A DNA stretch of 64,000 bases. Source: Pseudomonadota bacterium. Its GTDB lineage: Bacteria; Pseudomonadota; Gammaproteobacteria; Steroidobacterales; Steroidobacteraceae. Positions 25,750-35,917 of the stretch are shown piece after piece. Under the pieces are notes generated by a model, which worked only from the letters and a program-made list of their open reading frames with translations, had not been told where the DNA came from and ran no database searches. How positions within the stretch are numbered: the first letter of the stretch is position 1; each line of letters opens with the position of its first letter. The stretch lies in the NCBI GenBank assembly GCA_021816775.1, contig JAKAXA010000005.1, forward strand, positions 1 through 64,000, read 5' to 3'. Both the position numbers and the translations under genes were made by a program.

Positions 25750-26142
25750 TCAGGGCGTTGCGGCGGCGAGCGCCACAACGTCGACCTCGGGTGCGAGCAG
25801 CACCAGACTCCCCGCGATCATCAGCTCGATGGGCTGCAGAGAGCGGCCCGCGCAGGGACCGGCGATGCACCGCCCGGAGGCCTTCTCGAACAGCGCGCCG
25901 TGCGAAGCGCACACGATGAGCGCCCGATCCGCAGTCAGGAAGCGGTGTGGCCGCAGATCGAGCGGATGGCCCGCATGCGGGCAGTGATTGACGTAGCCCC
26001 TGACCCCGGCGCCGCAGCGCACCACGAAGCCGCGCAGCGGCCAGTCTCCGGCGCCGATGCGAAACGCCCGCGCGCCGTATTCCTCGAGATCCGCCAGGCG
26101 GCAGATCACCCGCTCCAGATCGATCTCAGCCGGGGCCGGCAT
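25750..26142 (-). CDS. Rieske [2Fe-2S] ferredoxin-like protein
   Basis: A 130-residue soluble single-domain Rieske protein. The cluster ligands are seen as CPHAGHPLD (C-x-H) and, about 17 residues later, CASHGALFEKASGRCIAGPC (C-x2-H). The protein lacks a membrane anchor, so it is a ferredoxin-type electron carrier rather than a bc1 subunit. The start at 26142 overlaps the end of the upstream ampG-like gene by 17 nt; the extra residues of a longer version have no family support. Confidence 0.85.
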   Translation of the reverse strand: MPAPAEIDLERVICRLADLEEYGARAFRIGAGDWPLRGFVVRCGAGVRGYVNHCPHAGHPLDLRPHRFLTADRALIVCASHGALFEKASGRCIAGPCAGRSLQPIELMIAGSLVLLAPEVDVVALAAATP

Positions 26143-27613
26143 CGATAGGCTCCGCGGAGCCGCTCGCGAGGGCGGCTGCGCTGGACATTCCCTCCTGCGG
26201 AATCCTGCGCCACAGCCAGGCAAGCAGCAGCACCCCCGGAATGCTCAGACTGGCGGTGTACAGGAAGAAATGCAGATAGCCGATTCGCTGAACGACGAAG
26301 CCTGAGGTGCCCTCCAGGAGCTTTCCGGGCAACGTGTACAGCGAGGCGAACAGCGCGTACTGCGTGGCGGTGTACTTCGGGCTGGTGAGGCCGGACATGA
26401 ATGCGATCAGCGCCACGCCCTCCACCGATAACGCCAGATTGTCGATCGCATTGGCGGTGCCGAGTCCGATCAATGTCGGCGTGTGTGTCGTGGCCAGCAG
26501 CGCGTAGCTGAGGTTCGACAGAATGGACAGAGAGAGGCCCGCGGCGAGCGTGCGCGCCAGCCCGATTCGGGCCACCAGCAGGCCGCCGAGAAACACGCCG
26601 GCAAGCAGCGGCGGGAACCCGTAGACCTTCACCACCACGGCGATCTGGTCCAGCGTGTAGTGATGATCGATGTAGAACGGGCTCGCCATCGAGCCCATGG
26701 TGAACTCCGAGACCTGATACAAGCCGATGAATGCAAGGCACGGCAGCGCGAAGGGCGCACCGAAACGCTCGAAGAAATCCGTGAGCGGACAGATCATCGC
26801 GCCGATGAACCACTCGCCAGCTTTGCGCAAAGCGTTGGGCCAGTGCGCGCGCCGCTCGAGCCACTCCACCACACGGGCTTCGCGCTGCTCCTCGGCTCGT
26901 GTCACCGGCGCGTCGGGTTCCTTGACCGCCAGCGTGGAGAGGATGCCAACGGCCATCATGGCGGCCATGGCGCCGTAGCTGACGTGCCAGCCGAAGCCCG
27001 CGGCGACCGCAAGCACGCCGGCGGTGTCAGCGAACATCGCGACGCGGTAGCCGACCTGGTAGGCGGCCACCATGGCTCCCTGCATCTCCAGCGGCGCCGA
27101 CTCGATGCGCCAGGCGTTCATCGCCACATCCTGCGTCGCCGAACAGCACGCCACGAACACCGCCGCGAGCGCGATCGGCTCAACGCCCGCGGCGGGATCG
27201 GCCGCCGCGAGCCGCGCGAGGCCGAGCGCGATGCCGATCTGCGCGAGCAGCATCCACGAGCGGCGCCGGCCGAGGAGGCGATGCAGCACGGGCAGCTTGA
27301 GCCGATCCACCACCGGCGAGAAGACGAACTCGAACGAGTAGGCGAAGCCCACCCAGGTGAGCATGCCGATCGTGGAGCGCTCGACGCCGGCCTGGCGCAG
27401 CCACACCGAGAGCGTCGAGAGCACCAGCAGAAACGGCAGTCCGCTCGAGAACCCGAGGAACAGCATCGCCACCACGCCGCGCTGCCGGTACAGGGCGAGC
27501 GAGCGCCACCAGCGCGTGAGTAGCCCGGGGTCGGCGGGTAATGTGCGCCCGGCGTTCAATGCTGACGTTCCGGGCGCGCCGGGCGGTTGACGCCGAGGGT
27601 ATGCATCGGGCAA
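26126..27613 (-). CDS. ampG: AmpG-family muropeptide permease (MFS)
   Basis: 495 residues. [28 protein letters not shown] in the first helices, [17 protein letters not shown], and the motif [14 protein letters not shown] are characteristic of AmpG. Twelve or more helices follow, with [46 protein letters not shown] late in the protein. AmpG imports GlcNAc-anhydroMurNAc peptides for cell-wall recycling. A 45-residue polar N-terminal extension precedes the first helix, so an internal start is possible. Divergent from pyrE. Confidence 0.85.
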   Translation of the reverse strand: MPDAYPRRQPPGAPGTSALNAGRTLPADPGLLTRWWRSLALYRQRGVVAMLFLGFSSGLPFLLVLSTLSVWLRQAGVERSTIGMLTWVGFAYSFEFVFSPVVDRLKLPVLHRLLGRRRSWMLLAQIGIALGLARLAAADPAAGVEPIALAAVFVACCSATQDVAMNAWRIESAPLEMQGAMVAAYQVGYRVAMFADTAGVLAVAAGFGWHVSYGAMAAMMAVGILSTLAVKEPDAPVTRAEEQREARVVEWLERRAHWPNALRKAGEWFIGAMICPLTDFFERFGAPFALPCLAFIGLYQVSEFTMGSMASPFYIDHHYTLDQIAVVVKVYGFPPLLAGVFLGGLLVARIGLARTLAAGLSLSILSNLSYALLATTHTPTLIGLGTANAIDNLALSVEGVALIAFMSGLTSPKYTATQYALFASLYTLPGKLLEGTSGFVVQRIGYLHFFLYTASLSIPGVLLLAWLWRRIPQEGMSSAAALASGSAEPIDAGPG

Positions 27614-27624
27614 TGATATTCGCT

Positions 27625-28278
27625 ATGCAGGACTATCAGCTCAAATTCATCGAATTGGCGCTCGCGCGCCAGGCGCTGCGCTTCGGGCAGTTCACCCTCA
27701 AATCCGGCCGCGAAAGCCCGTACTTCTTCAATGCGGGGCTGTTCAGCGACGGCGAGGCCATCGCCGTGCTCGGCCGGTGTTACGCGGCCGCGATCACCGC
27801 CTCGAGCCTCGCCTTCGACATGCTGTTCGGGCCGGCCTACAAGGGCATCGCACTCGCGGCGGGCACCGCCGCGGCGCTGTTCGATCACCACGGCCGCAGC
27901 GTGCCGTACGCCTTCAACCGCAAGGAAGCCAAGACTCACGGCGAGGGCGGCAATCTCATCGGCGCGCCGCTCGAGGGGCGGGTGCTCGTGATCGACGATG
28001 TCGTGACCGCCGGCACGGCGGTGCGCGAGTCGCTCGAGCTGATCCGCTCCGCCGGGGCAAATCCGGTGGGATGCGTGTTCGCGCTCGATCGGCAGGAGCG
28101 CGGCCGCGGCGAGTTGAGCGCCACGCAGGAGATCGAACGTGAACACGGCTTGAAGTGCCTGAGCGTGCTCACGCTGGCGGATCTGATCGAGGCGCTCTCG
28201 CGCCCCGGCGGGCCGGCCATCACGGCCGAGCAGCTTGCCGCGCTGAAGGCCTACCGGCAGCGTTACGGCGTGGCCTGA
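27625..28278 (+). CDS. pyrE: Orotate phosphoribosyltransferase
   Basis: 217 residues. Key segments are [64 protein letters not shown], and the PRPP-binding loop [21 protein letters not shown]. It converts orotate and PRPP to OMP in pyrimidine synthesis. The ATG at 27625 gives the standard length. It is convergent with the batD gene, 10 nt away. Confidence 0.95.
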   Translation: MQDYQLKFIELALARQALRFGQFTLKSGRESPYFFNAGLFSDGEAIAVLGRCYAAAITASSLAFDMLFGPAYKGIALAAGTAAALFDHHGRSVPYAFNRKEAKTHGEGGNLIGAPLEGRVLVIDDVVTAGTAVRESLELIRSAGANPVGCVFALDRQERGRGELSATQEIEREHGLKCLSVLTLADLIEALSRPGGPAITAEQLAALKAYRQRYGVA

Positions 28279-28288
28279 CGGGGAGCCG

Positions 28289-30055
28289 CTACGGATACAG
28301 CGGTGGCAGCGCATCGTCCCCCGGGCGGGTAGCTGCGGGCCGCGCGGGCAGCTCGCGCAGCGCCTGCGCGAGCGGCGCGCCCTGCCAGCCTGCGCCGCCA
28401 TAGCAGGCGCGCTCCAGCTCGCGCAGCTCGGCGTGCAGTTGCGGGTCACGAATTGCGGCGGCGAGCGGGTTGAGGCTCGTGGCGGGCACGCCCCAGGCGC
28501 CCGCCATCCAACCCAACAGATGACGGCGGGCGGCCGGCGCGTCGTTGCGCTCGCATGCGGCGCGAAATGCCGTCCGTTCGCTCGCCGCATCCGGACGCGC
28601 GCGGCGCTTCGGGGTCGGTGCCGCGACCGGCGGGGGCCGGGGCTTGCGGCGGCGTGACCAGAGCCAGCCGCTCACGGTCGCCACCCACAGCGCCGCCATG
28701 GCCAATGTCAGCCACTGCCAGGGCGTCAGCCCGCGCACTGGCGCGACGCGCGGCTTGTGTGGAGACGCTCGGGAGGCTGAGGGCGCGCTTGCCGACCCTG
28801 GCGGACTCGCCTGGACGGAGGCGCCAGGGGCAGAGGCCGTGCCGGCGCCGGGCAGGATGCTCAGTCTCTGCGCCGGCAGCGTCGCCGCGCGCGGCTGATT
28901 CGTGCGCGTGTCCCACCACCGGATCGTGATCGGCGGCAGCACGTAGTGCCCGGGGCGGCTCGCGATGAACGCGATGGTCTGCTCGCGGCTGCCGACGATG
29001 CCCGTGTCCTGCTTCGTGTTGAGCAGTTTGGCCTGGTCGGGGTATGCGGTCACGCCGGCGGGCGGCGTGAGCAGGCTCGAGAGGTCCGGCAGTTGCGCGG
29101 CGGTGAGGCCTGTCGCCTGCAGATCGAGCCTGACGGTGAGCGGATCGCCGGCTCGCGCGGTCATCGCGCGCGGGCTCCATTGGGCCGTGAGCGTGACGTC
29201 GCTCGCCGGCAGCCAGTAGCGGCCGGCCGCTGCGGCCGGCCGTCGGCGTACCGACAGGATGATCGGATTGCCGCGCACCTCGATCGGGCGCGCACTCTGC
29301 GTCATCCCGCTGAAAAAGCCGCTGAACGGGTAGCCTCTCCACGGCGAGGTGCTCTGCTGGCGCACGAGCACCTCACCGTTGAGCACCGGGCCTGGCAGCG
29401 TGATCCGCCCGCTGTGCAGCGGGAACAGCACGAAGCGGCGCGTAATGACCTGGTAGGTCCATCCGGCACGCACCGCGCTGCCATACTGGTCGGTACCCAC
29501 GTTCTTGACGAGCGCCGCGCCGTTGCCCGCGAAATTCAGGTCGGCCTGGTACAGCTGCTCGGCGGTGTAGATCTGCACGGTCACATGCACTTGCGCCTGC
29601 ACGTACGGGTGCGTCGGCGTGACGTGGGTGACGATGAAAACCGGTACCCGGGAGACCGCGCCGCTGGCCGCCGCGCGACTCGAGCCCGAGCCGGCGCCCA
29701 CGACCGTGAGGCTCAGGGGCTGGCTGACTTCGCCAGCCCAGGCAATCGGCGGGATGGTCAGTCGTCCAGTGCGCTTCGGCGCCAGCGTCAGCACGACCTG
29801 GGTGGTCTCGGAGCTGCCGCCGGTCCCGATCTGCACGCTCGTGCTCGAGCTCGTCCCCAGGATGTCGAAGTCTTTGCCGAGCGAGGTGAGTTGCGGCTCG
29901 CTGGTGGTCAGGCCGTCGTACGTCAGGGTGAGTTGTACCGTGGTGCCCGAGGCGATGCGCCGGTCGCTGAGCGCGGCGGTGACCGTGGCCCGCGCTGGGG
30001 TCACGGCCGCGCACAAACACACAGCGAGCAGCGCACCCGCCGCACGTTTCTTCAC
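28289..30055 (-). CDS. batD: BatD-like protein (oxygen tolerance family), last gene of the Bat operon
   Basis: 588 residues: a signal peptide (LLAVCLCAAVTPARA), then the BatD domain with Ig-like strands (ATVTAALSDRRIASGTTVQL, LGKDFDILGTSSST, PPIAWAGEVSQPL), and RRFVLFPLHSGRITLPGPVLNGEV. A single membrane helix near residue 445 (WLTLAMAALWVATVSGWLWS) follows an alanine/proline/serine-rich linker, and a cytoplasmic tail ends the protein. The periplasmic part of BatD is thought to work with the VWA proteins BatA and BatB. Its first codon overlaps the upstream batC stop by 4 nt. Confidence 0.85.
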   Translation of the reverse strand: MKKRAAGALLAVCLCAAVTPARATVTAALSDRRIASGTTVQLTLTYDGLTTSEPQLTSLGKDFDILGTSSSTSVQIGTGGSSETTQVVLTLAPKRTGRLTIPPIAWAGEVSQPLSLTVVGAGSGSSRAAASGAVSRVPVFIVTHVTPTHPYVQAQVHVTVQIYTAEQLYQADLNFAGNGAALVKNVGTDQYGSAVRAGWTYQVITRRFVLFPLHSGRITLPGPVLNGEVLVRQQSTSPWRGYPFSGFFSGMTQSARPIEVRGNPIILSVRRRPAAAAGRYWLPASDVTLTAQWSPRAMTARAGDPLTVRLDLQATGLTAAQLPDLSSLLTPPAGVTAYPDQAKLLNTKQDTGIVGSREQTIAFIASRPGHYVLPPITIRWWDTRTNQPRAATLPAQRLSILPGAGTASAPGASVQASPPGSASAPSASRASPHKPRVAPVRGLTPWQWLTLAMAALWVATVSGWLWSRRRKPRPPPVAAPTPKRRARPDAASERTAFRAACERNDAPAARRHLLGWMAGAWGVPATSLNPLAAAIRDPQLHAELRELERACYGGAGWQGAPLAQALRELPARPAATRPGDDALPPLYP

Positions 30056-31089
30056 GGGTTCGCTCCCGGATGGCGCAGCATGAATTCGATCAGGAATTCG
30101 CGCCGCAGCAATCCGGCGGGGTTATTGGGGATTTGCCGCAACCATTGGTCAAGCGCCAGCGTCTTCTCGCTGACCGGCTTCGCCGGCGGCGTGCGCTCGC
30201 CGCCGGCGCGCGACAGCGGGGCGCGGGCTGCGGCATGCGGGACGCGCCGTTGCGCCCCGCTGGCGGCGCCGCCGGGGCCTTCGCGCCGCTGCCGCCGCGC
30301 GATCGCGGCCGCGAGCGCCGCGTCCCGTCGAGCCTGGCCCGGGCTGCGGGCACCGGGATGCGCTGCCGCAGCGGGTTGGGTGGCCGACGCGGTGCCCTGC
30401 GGGGTACCGTTCCCGCCGGACCTGTCGCCGGCTCGCGCCGCCGCGTGCGATCGCTGCCCCTGGCGTTGTGCGCCGGCGCGCGCGGCGGCTTTGCCGTTGC
30501 GCGCCGTGCGGTGTCCGGGTTTCTGGCCCTGAGCGGCGCGCTGCCCGTGACCCGCACCCTGCTCGCCGCCGCCGCGCCCGGAGTTTCCTTTGGAGTTTGC
30601 CGAGCCCCGCTGTCCGGAATGCTGTGCGGAGCGGGCGCCGTGCGAGCCGCCCTGCTTCGGCTGTTGACCCGCGCCGCCACGCTTCGGCGCCTTGGGGCGC
30701 GGCGGGCGGTGCGCGAGGATGCGCTTGATCAGGTCGCGGTTGTGGCGGATGTCCCGGTCATGCGGCGCCTGCTTCAATGCCGCATCGTAGGCGGCGAGCG
30801 CGGCATGCAGATGCCCCAGGTGCGCCAGCGCGTTGCCGCGGTTGTATTCGGAGGTCGGGTCCTTGAACGGCGCGAGCAGGCGCGCCGCGGGAGCATAGCG
30901 GCCGGCCTCCAGGTCCGCATAAGCCTTGCGGCGGGCACTGGTGAAGCGCGCTGCCGCCTGCGCCGGCCGGCCCGCAGCGAGCAGCGCCTGACCCTGCTGA
31001 TCGGGGGTTCGCCACAGATTGGACCACACCCCGGCGAGCGCCGGCGCACTGACCAGACAGCCGAGCACGAGCAGCGGCGCGGCGCGCAT
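30052..31089 (-). CDS. batC: BatC-like TPR protein
   Basis: About 345 residues from the ATG at 31089: a signal peptide (APLLVLGCLVSAPALAGVWSNLW), then TPR units (QGQALLAAGRPAQAAARFTSARRKAYADLEAGRYAPAARLL and TSEYNRGNALAHLGHLHAALAAYDAALKQAPHDRDIRHN). A long, basic, low-complexity tail rich in Gly, Ala, Arg and Gln makes up more than half the protein. In other organisms BatC is fused to or follows BatB. The start is 2 nt after the batB stop codon, and the alternative ATG at 31101 would overlap batB. Confidence 0.8.
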   Translation of the reverse strand: MRAAPLLVLGCLVSAPALAGVWSNLWRTPDQQGQALLAAGRPAQAAARFTSARRKAYADLEAGRYAPAARLLAPFKDPTSEYNRGNALAHLGHLHAALAAYDAALKQAPHDRDIRHNRDLIKRILAHRPPRPKAPKRGGAGQQPKQGGSHGARSAQHSGQRGSANSKGNSGRGGGEQGAGHGQRAAQGQKPGHRTARNGKAAARAGAQRQGQRSHAAARAGDRSGGNGTPQGTASATQPAAAAHPGARSPGQARRDAALAAAIARRQRREGPGGAASGAQRRVPHAAARAPLSRAGGERTPPAKPVSEKTLALDQWLRQIPNNPAGLLRREFLIEFMLRHPGANP

Positions 31090-31091
31090 GG

Positions 31092-32081
31092 TCAGACCCA
31101 TCCCCGCCGCGCCGACAGACCCGCGAGCAGCACGATCAGCGGCAGCAGCCAGATGCCGTCGTTCAGCCAGCTCGACAGACGTACGTGCGGCGCGGCGTGC
31201 GCGCTGCCAAGACTGCTGATCCCGGCCGCGTGCAGGTCAGTGATCAGCTGCGGCAGCCGATCCAGCATGACAAACTCGCCTCCGCCGGCCGCGGCGATCC
31301 GGCGCAGCACGCCGGGGTGCAGCCGCGTCATGCGCACGGTGCCGCCCGGCCCGCGCACAAATCCCCCGTTGGCGTCCGGCGCCGGCGCGCCGGCGGTGGT
31401 TCCGACGCCGACCACATTGACCGTGATGCCCTCCCGGTGCAGCTGTGCGGCGCTCTGCATCGCCCGCGCGGGATCGTTCACTGTGTCCATCAGCACGATG
31501 ATCTGCCGGTCGCGGCCCGCCCAGGATTTCAGCAGGCGCGCAGCGGCCGTGAGCGCCGGGGCGAGTCGTGCTCCGTGCTCCGGCATCAGTCTGGGCGAGA
31601 GCGCCCGGCTGAGATTGCGCACTGTCGCGACGTCCGAGGTCAGTGGCGCGACGGTGTAGGCGTCTCCGGCAAAAGCCACGAGCCCCACGCGCGCGTCGTG
31701 CGCAGCCGAGAGCAGATCGTCGATGGCGAAGCGCGCCCGCGCCACCCGGCTCGGAGGGACGTCGCTTGCCTGCATGGAGGGCGAGAGCTGCAGCGCGATG
31801 ACCCACGCGGCCGGCAGCCGGTAGGCGGCGGTGAGCTGGCGCTGCCAGCTCGGGCCCGCGAGCGCCACCACGGCAAGCGTCCAGATGGCCCCGATCAGCG
31901 GCCAAGGCGAGCGGCCGCTCCCTGCGCCGCCGAGACGCAGCAGCGGCAGCAGCGCGGAGTCCACCAGGCGCGGCCACGCGCCGTCGCGCGCGCAGCGGCG
32001 GGCAAGCCACGCCGTGAACGCCCACAATGGCGGCAGCGCGAGCAGAAACAGCGGGTGCAGGAAGTGAAAGCTGTGCAGCAT
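31092..32081 (-). CDS. batB: BatB-like von Willebrand A membrane protein with a degenerate metal site
   Basis: 329 residues with two N-terminal membrane helices, a VWA domain (~90-285) and a C-terminal helix (LLPLIVLLAGLSARRGWV). The MIDAS motif, normally D-x-S-x-S, reads ALQLSPSMQASD, so the first Asp is replaced by Gln; the serines are kept. The following VARARFAIDDLLSAAHDARVGLVAFAGDAYTVAPLTSD is typical of BatB. BatA, BatB and BatD are proposed to form an inner-membrane complex controlled by the MoxR ATPase. The start is 4 nt after the batA stop codon. Confidence 0.85.
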   Translation of the reverse strand: MLHSFHFLHPLFLLALPPLWAFTAWLARRCARDGAWPRLVDSALLPLLRLGGAGSGRSPWPLIGAIWTLAVVALAGPSWQRQLTAAYRLPAAWVIALQLSPSMQASDVPPSRVARARFAIDDLLSAAHDARVGLVAFAGDAYTVAPLTSDVATVRNLSRALSPRLMPEHGARLAPALTAAARLLKSWAGRDRQIIVLMDTVNDPARAMQSAAQLHREGITVNVVGVGTTAGAPAPDANGGFVRGPGGTVRMTRLHPGVLRRIAAAGGGEFVMLDRLPQLITDLHAAGISSLGSAHAAPHVRLSSWLNDGIWLLPLIVLLAGLSARRGWV

Positions 32082-32085
32082 GAGG

Positions 32086-33051
32086 TTACGCCCGCTCCGT
32101 CATGCGCCAGGCCGCCGGCAGGCTCAGCAGCAGCGCGAGCGCGAGCGGTACGCCGAACCACTCGGTCGCCGGGCGCAGCCAGCGCCGATCGCCCGCTACC
32201 GGCTCGAGACGGTCGATCTGACGATAGACCGCGCGCAGGGCGCCGCGGTCGGTGGCGCGGAAATACCGGCCGCCGGTGATTTTTGCGATCTGCTTGAGGA
32301 GGTGCTGATCGAGGTCGGTGTTGCCGCTCACGCCGAAGAACGACCGCTGCACGGCCGCGCCGACGCCGACGGTGTCGATGCGCAGCCCCGTCTCGGCGGC
32401 GAGGCGGGCGGCCTCGAGCGGCGGCATGACCCCGGCGTTGTTGCCCCCGTCGGTGAGCAGAATCATCAACGGCTGGCGGCGCGCGTGCGCGCCTCGATTG
32501 ACTTGGCGCAGAGTCTTGATCGCCAGCCCGATCGCGTCGCCGATGGCCGTCTGCGGCCCGGCGACCCCCACCACGGCCTGGTCGAGAAATCGATGCACCG
32601 TACGCAGGTCGGTGGTCAACGGCGCTTGCAGATAGGGCCGGGTGCCGAAAAGGATGAGGCCGACCTGATCGCCGTGGCGGCCGTTGATGAATTGCCCGGC
32701 CACCTGCTGCACCACCTGCAGGCGGCTCTGCCCACCGGCCATGTCCTCGGTGGCCATGGAGCCGGAGCAGTCGATCGCCAGAATGATCTGCCGTCCCTCG
32801 GTGTGCATCGGAACCGGCGCGCCCAGCCACTGCGGGCGCATCGCCGCCAGGATCAGCAGCAGCCAGGTGCCCGAGAGGAGCACCCCGTCGCCGCGGGAGG
32901 TGCGCGGCGCGCCGGCGCCCGCGGCGGTCACCTCCGCCGCCATCGGGACAAAGAGCGCCGCCCCGCGCGCGTCGGTCGCGGGCAGCAGGTGCCGCACGGC
33001 CCAAGGCAGCGGCGCGAGCAGAATCATCCATGGCCACGCGAAATGAAACAC
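32086..33051 (-). CDS. batA: BatA-like von Willebrand A membrane protein
   Basis: 321 residues with two N-terminal helices (FAWPWMILLAPLPWAV and GTWLLLILAAMRPQWLG), a VWA domain with an intact MIDAS (IILAIDCSGSMATEDM, then TAIGDAIGLA and LTDGGNN), and a C-terminal helix before WRMTERA. The start overlaps the stop of the DUF4381 gene by one base, which suggests coupled translation. Confidence 0.9.
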   Translation of the reverse strand: MFHFAWPWMILLAPLPWAVRHLLPATDARGAALFVPMAAEVTAAGAGAPRTSRGDGVLLSGTWLLLILAAMRPQWLGAPVPMHTEGRQIILAIDCSGSMATEDMAGGQSRLQVVQQVAGQFINGRHGDQVGLILFGTRPYLQAPLTTDLRTVHRFLDQAVVGVAGPQTAIGDAIGLAIKTLRQVNRGAHARRQPLMILLTDGGNNAGVMPPLEAARLAAETGLRIDTVGVGAAVQRSFFGVSGNTDLDQHLLKQIAKITGGRYFRATDRGALRAVYRQIDRLEPVAGDRRWLRPATEWFGVPLALALLLSLPAAWRMTERA

Positions 33052-33527
33052 TAGCCATGCTCCCGACCGGCTCTGCGGCCCGCGCGGCGCACGAAGCCCT
33101 CAGCGCCGGCCAGCCACTCGTGGCGCTGATCGCGCGCCTGTCCGCCGAAGGCCGCACGCAACAGGTCCCGGCCATGCTCGCCGGCCAGCGGCGCGCCGCC
33201 TTCTGCCCCGAGGAGCGCGAGCCAGGCCTCGCCGGTCAGGCGCGCGACCCGCTCACGCCCGAACACCGCCATGGCATAGCGGCGCAGCAGACTCTCGATG
33301 GCGCGCGCGCTGTGTTGCGGGTCGGGGTCCGCGGCGCGGATCCGCCGCAGCTCGCGCAGCGCCGCGCGCACCCGGCGCCGCCGGGGATCACGCCACCACC
33401 ACAGCGCCGTGGCGGCGAGCGCCAGCGCGAGGCCTGCCAGCACCCACCAGCCCGGTGCCGGCGGCCAGGCGGACGGGGCTGGCGGCGCGTGCGGCGGCGC
33501 GAGCTGTGTCAGCCAGTCGGGGCTCAT
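33051..33527 (-). CDS. DUF4381 family membrane protein
   Basis: 158 residues: a proline-rich start (LAPPHAPPAPSAWPPAPGWWV), one membrane helix (VLAGLALALAATALWWW, ~30-46), then a cytoplasmic helical region with RRVRAALRELRRI and LLRRYAMAVFGRERVARLTGEAWLALL. This is the DUF4381 pattern, a constant member of Bat operons in Proteobacteria. The start overlaps the DUF58 stop by 4 nt. Confidence 0.85.
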   Translation of the reverse strand: MSPDWLTQLAPPHAPPAPSAWPPAPGWWVLAGLALALAATALWWWRDPRRRRVRAALRELRRIRAADPDPQHSARAIESLLRRYAMAVFGRERVARLTGEAWLALLGAEGGAPLAGEHGRDLLRAAFGGQARDQRHEWLAGAEGFVRRAGRRAGREHG

Positions 33528-34426
33528 GCGGCCGAGGACCCGGCGAGCAGCGCGGGGCGCAGCGCTGATTCAACCGAAACGGAGGTATCGAGGCGCACCA
33601 CCGGGGCTGCGAGGCGGTGCGACAAGCGCGTCACATTCCGCTCGCGCTCCTGCCACAGCGCACGCCACGCGGGGCGCGCTCGCTGTCCGTCGAGCACCGC
33701 AAGCCGGCCGGGCAGGCCGGCGCGGTAGCGGCCCGGCGGCAGTCCCTGCTCCTCGAGCGGATCGGTGACCCAGTACAGCCGGATGTCGTTGTGCCGCACG
33801 ACGGGCAGCCATGGGCCGTCGTCCTCGGCGCCGAGCGCGCCGAAATCGCTGAGCGCCAGGATCTGGCTGCCCGGACGGATCAACTGCGCCGCGGCGCGCA
33901 GGGCCGCGTGCAGCGATTGCGGCTCCGGCCTCCCCGGGGCCCTCGGCTGGGCCGCGAGCAGCGCCTCGAGCAGCGGCAGCACGCCATGCAGACGGGCGCG
34001 CGCCGGCAGGATGCGCGCGGGCGCGGCGCCGTTTGCGATCACCGCCCCGACCCGATCGCCGCCGAGGGCGGCAATCCAGGCGAGCAGCGCCGCGGCCCGC
34101 ACGATGAGGGCGGACTTCAGCTGCCGGCGGGTGCCGAAGAAGCATCCCGGCTGCAGATCCACCAGCAGCCACACCGGGCGCTCGCGCTCCTCGTGAAACA
34201 GCTTGGTGTGCGGGCGGCCGCGTCGCGCCGTCACGCGCCAGTCGATGGTGCGCGGGTCATCGCCCGGGGTGTAGGGGCGCACCTCCTGGAACTCCAGGCC
34301 GCGGCCGCGCTGCGCGCTCGCGTGTGCGCCGATCAGCGCCACGCGCGCCCGCTTGCGTCCCTGCAGCGACAGGCCATGCGCCGCGCCGCGCAGCGCCAGC
34401 AGCTCCTCGAGCGTGGGGATGGCCAT
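33524..34426 (-). CDS. DUF58 protein of the Bat/MoxR operon
   Basis: 300 residues with the DUF58 core GRGLEFQEVRPYTPGDDPRTIDWRVTARRGRPHTKLFHEERERPVWLLVDLQPG. The C-terminal half is VWA-like (SQILALSDFGALGAEDDGPWL, RLYWVTDPLEEQGLPPGRY). No membrane helix is present, as is usual for this family member in Bat operons. It lies 4 nt downstream of the moxR stop. Confidence 0.88.
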   Translation of the reverse strand: MAIPTLEELLALRGAAHGLSLQGRKRARVALIGAHASAQRGRGLEFQEVRPYTPGDDPRTIDWRVTARRGRPHTKLFHEERERPVWLLVDLQPGCFFGTRRQLKSALIVRAAALLAWIAALGGDRVGAVIANGAAPARILPARARLHGVLPLLEALLAAQPRAPGRPEPQSLHAALRAAAQLIRPGSQILALSDFGALGAEDDGPWLPVVRHNDIRLYWVTDPLEEQGLPPGRYRAGLPGRLAVLDGQRARPAWRALWQERERNVTRLSHRLAAPVVRLDTSVSVESALRPALLAGSSAA

Positions 34427-34430
34427 GACC

Positions 34431-35453
<1,023 letters not shown>

Positions 35454-35631
35454 GGCGGGGTGCCTCCAGAGTGTTCCCGAGAGCCGGATTGACCCTTGAG
35501 CGCCGCGCGGGTTCCCCGGGCGGCGCCGTCCGGTCGCGCCCGGGCTCCCGATTCGATGCCAGAGCACATCTTACCGGGCGCCGGGCCGCAGCGCCGCTGC
35601 GATGCGCCGGTGCCGCGGCCCGCGCACTTTA

Positions 35632-35661
35632 CGGTACCAATGTACATCGGTACCATATTGG
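35632..35661 (+). promoter_or_regulatory. Repeat-containing operator directly before a small regulator-like gene
   Basis: CGGTACCA occurs twice as a direct repeat, 16 bp apart (35632-35639 and 35648-35655), and CCAAT/ATTGG (35637-35641, 35657-35661) forms an inverted repeat overlapping them. The block ends one base before the start codon at 35663, as expected of an autoregulatory site for a small DNA-binding protein. Confidence 0.4.
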
Positions 35662-35662
35662 C

Positions 35663-35917
35663 ATGAAGACCGTGACGCGAGTGCAGACCGGCGTGCGCAT
35701 CGAGAGCCGCGTGCTGAAGGTGCTGAAGGCCCTGGCCGCGGACCTCGATCTGTCGCTCGGCGACCTCATCGAGGGTGTGGTGCTGCACGCGTTCGAAGGG
35801 CGCGCGCCGTTCTCCCCCGAGACGCTGCGCAAGATCAGGGCGCTGAGGCGGGTCTACGGCCTCGAGCTCACCGCGGCGGACGCCCACAGACTGCGTGAAT
35901 CCGATGAAGCGCATTGA
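35663..35917 (+). CDS. Small protein with a possible ribbon-helix-helix-like fold
   Basis: 84 residues: TRVQTGVRIESRVLKVLKALAADLDLSLGDLIEGVVLHAFEGR, then PFSPETLRKIRALRRVYGLELTAADAHRLRE. The beta-strand followed by two helices (residues 5-45) recalls ribbon-helix-helix proteins (strand VQTGVRI, helices SRVLKVLKALAADL and SLGDLIEGVVLHAF). I cannot assign a family firmly. The stop overlaps the next gene by 14 nt, so the two form a coupled pair. Confidence 0.55.
   Translation: MKTVTRVQTGVRIESRVLKVLKALAADLDLSLGDLIEGVVLHAFEGRAPFSPETLRKIRALRRVYGLELTAADAHRLRESDEAH

Noticed and set aside
28946-31659. Long plus-strand frames across the bat genes
   Set aside because: Antisense shadows; the minus-strand BatA-D and MoxR assignments explain the region completely.
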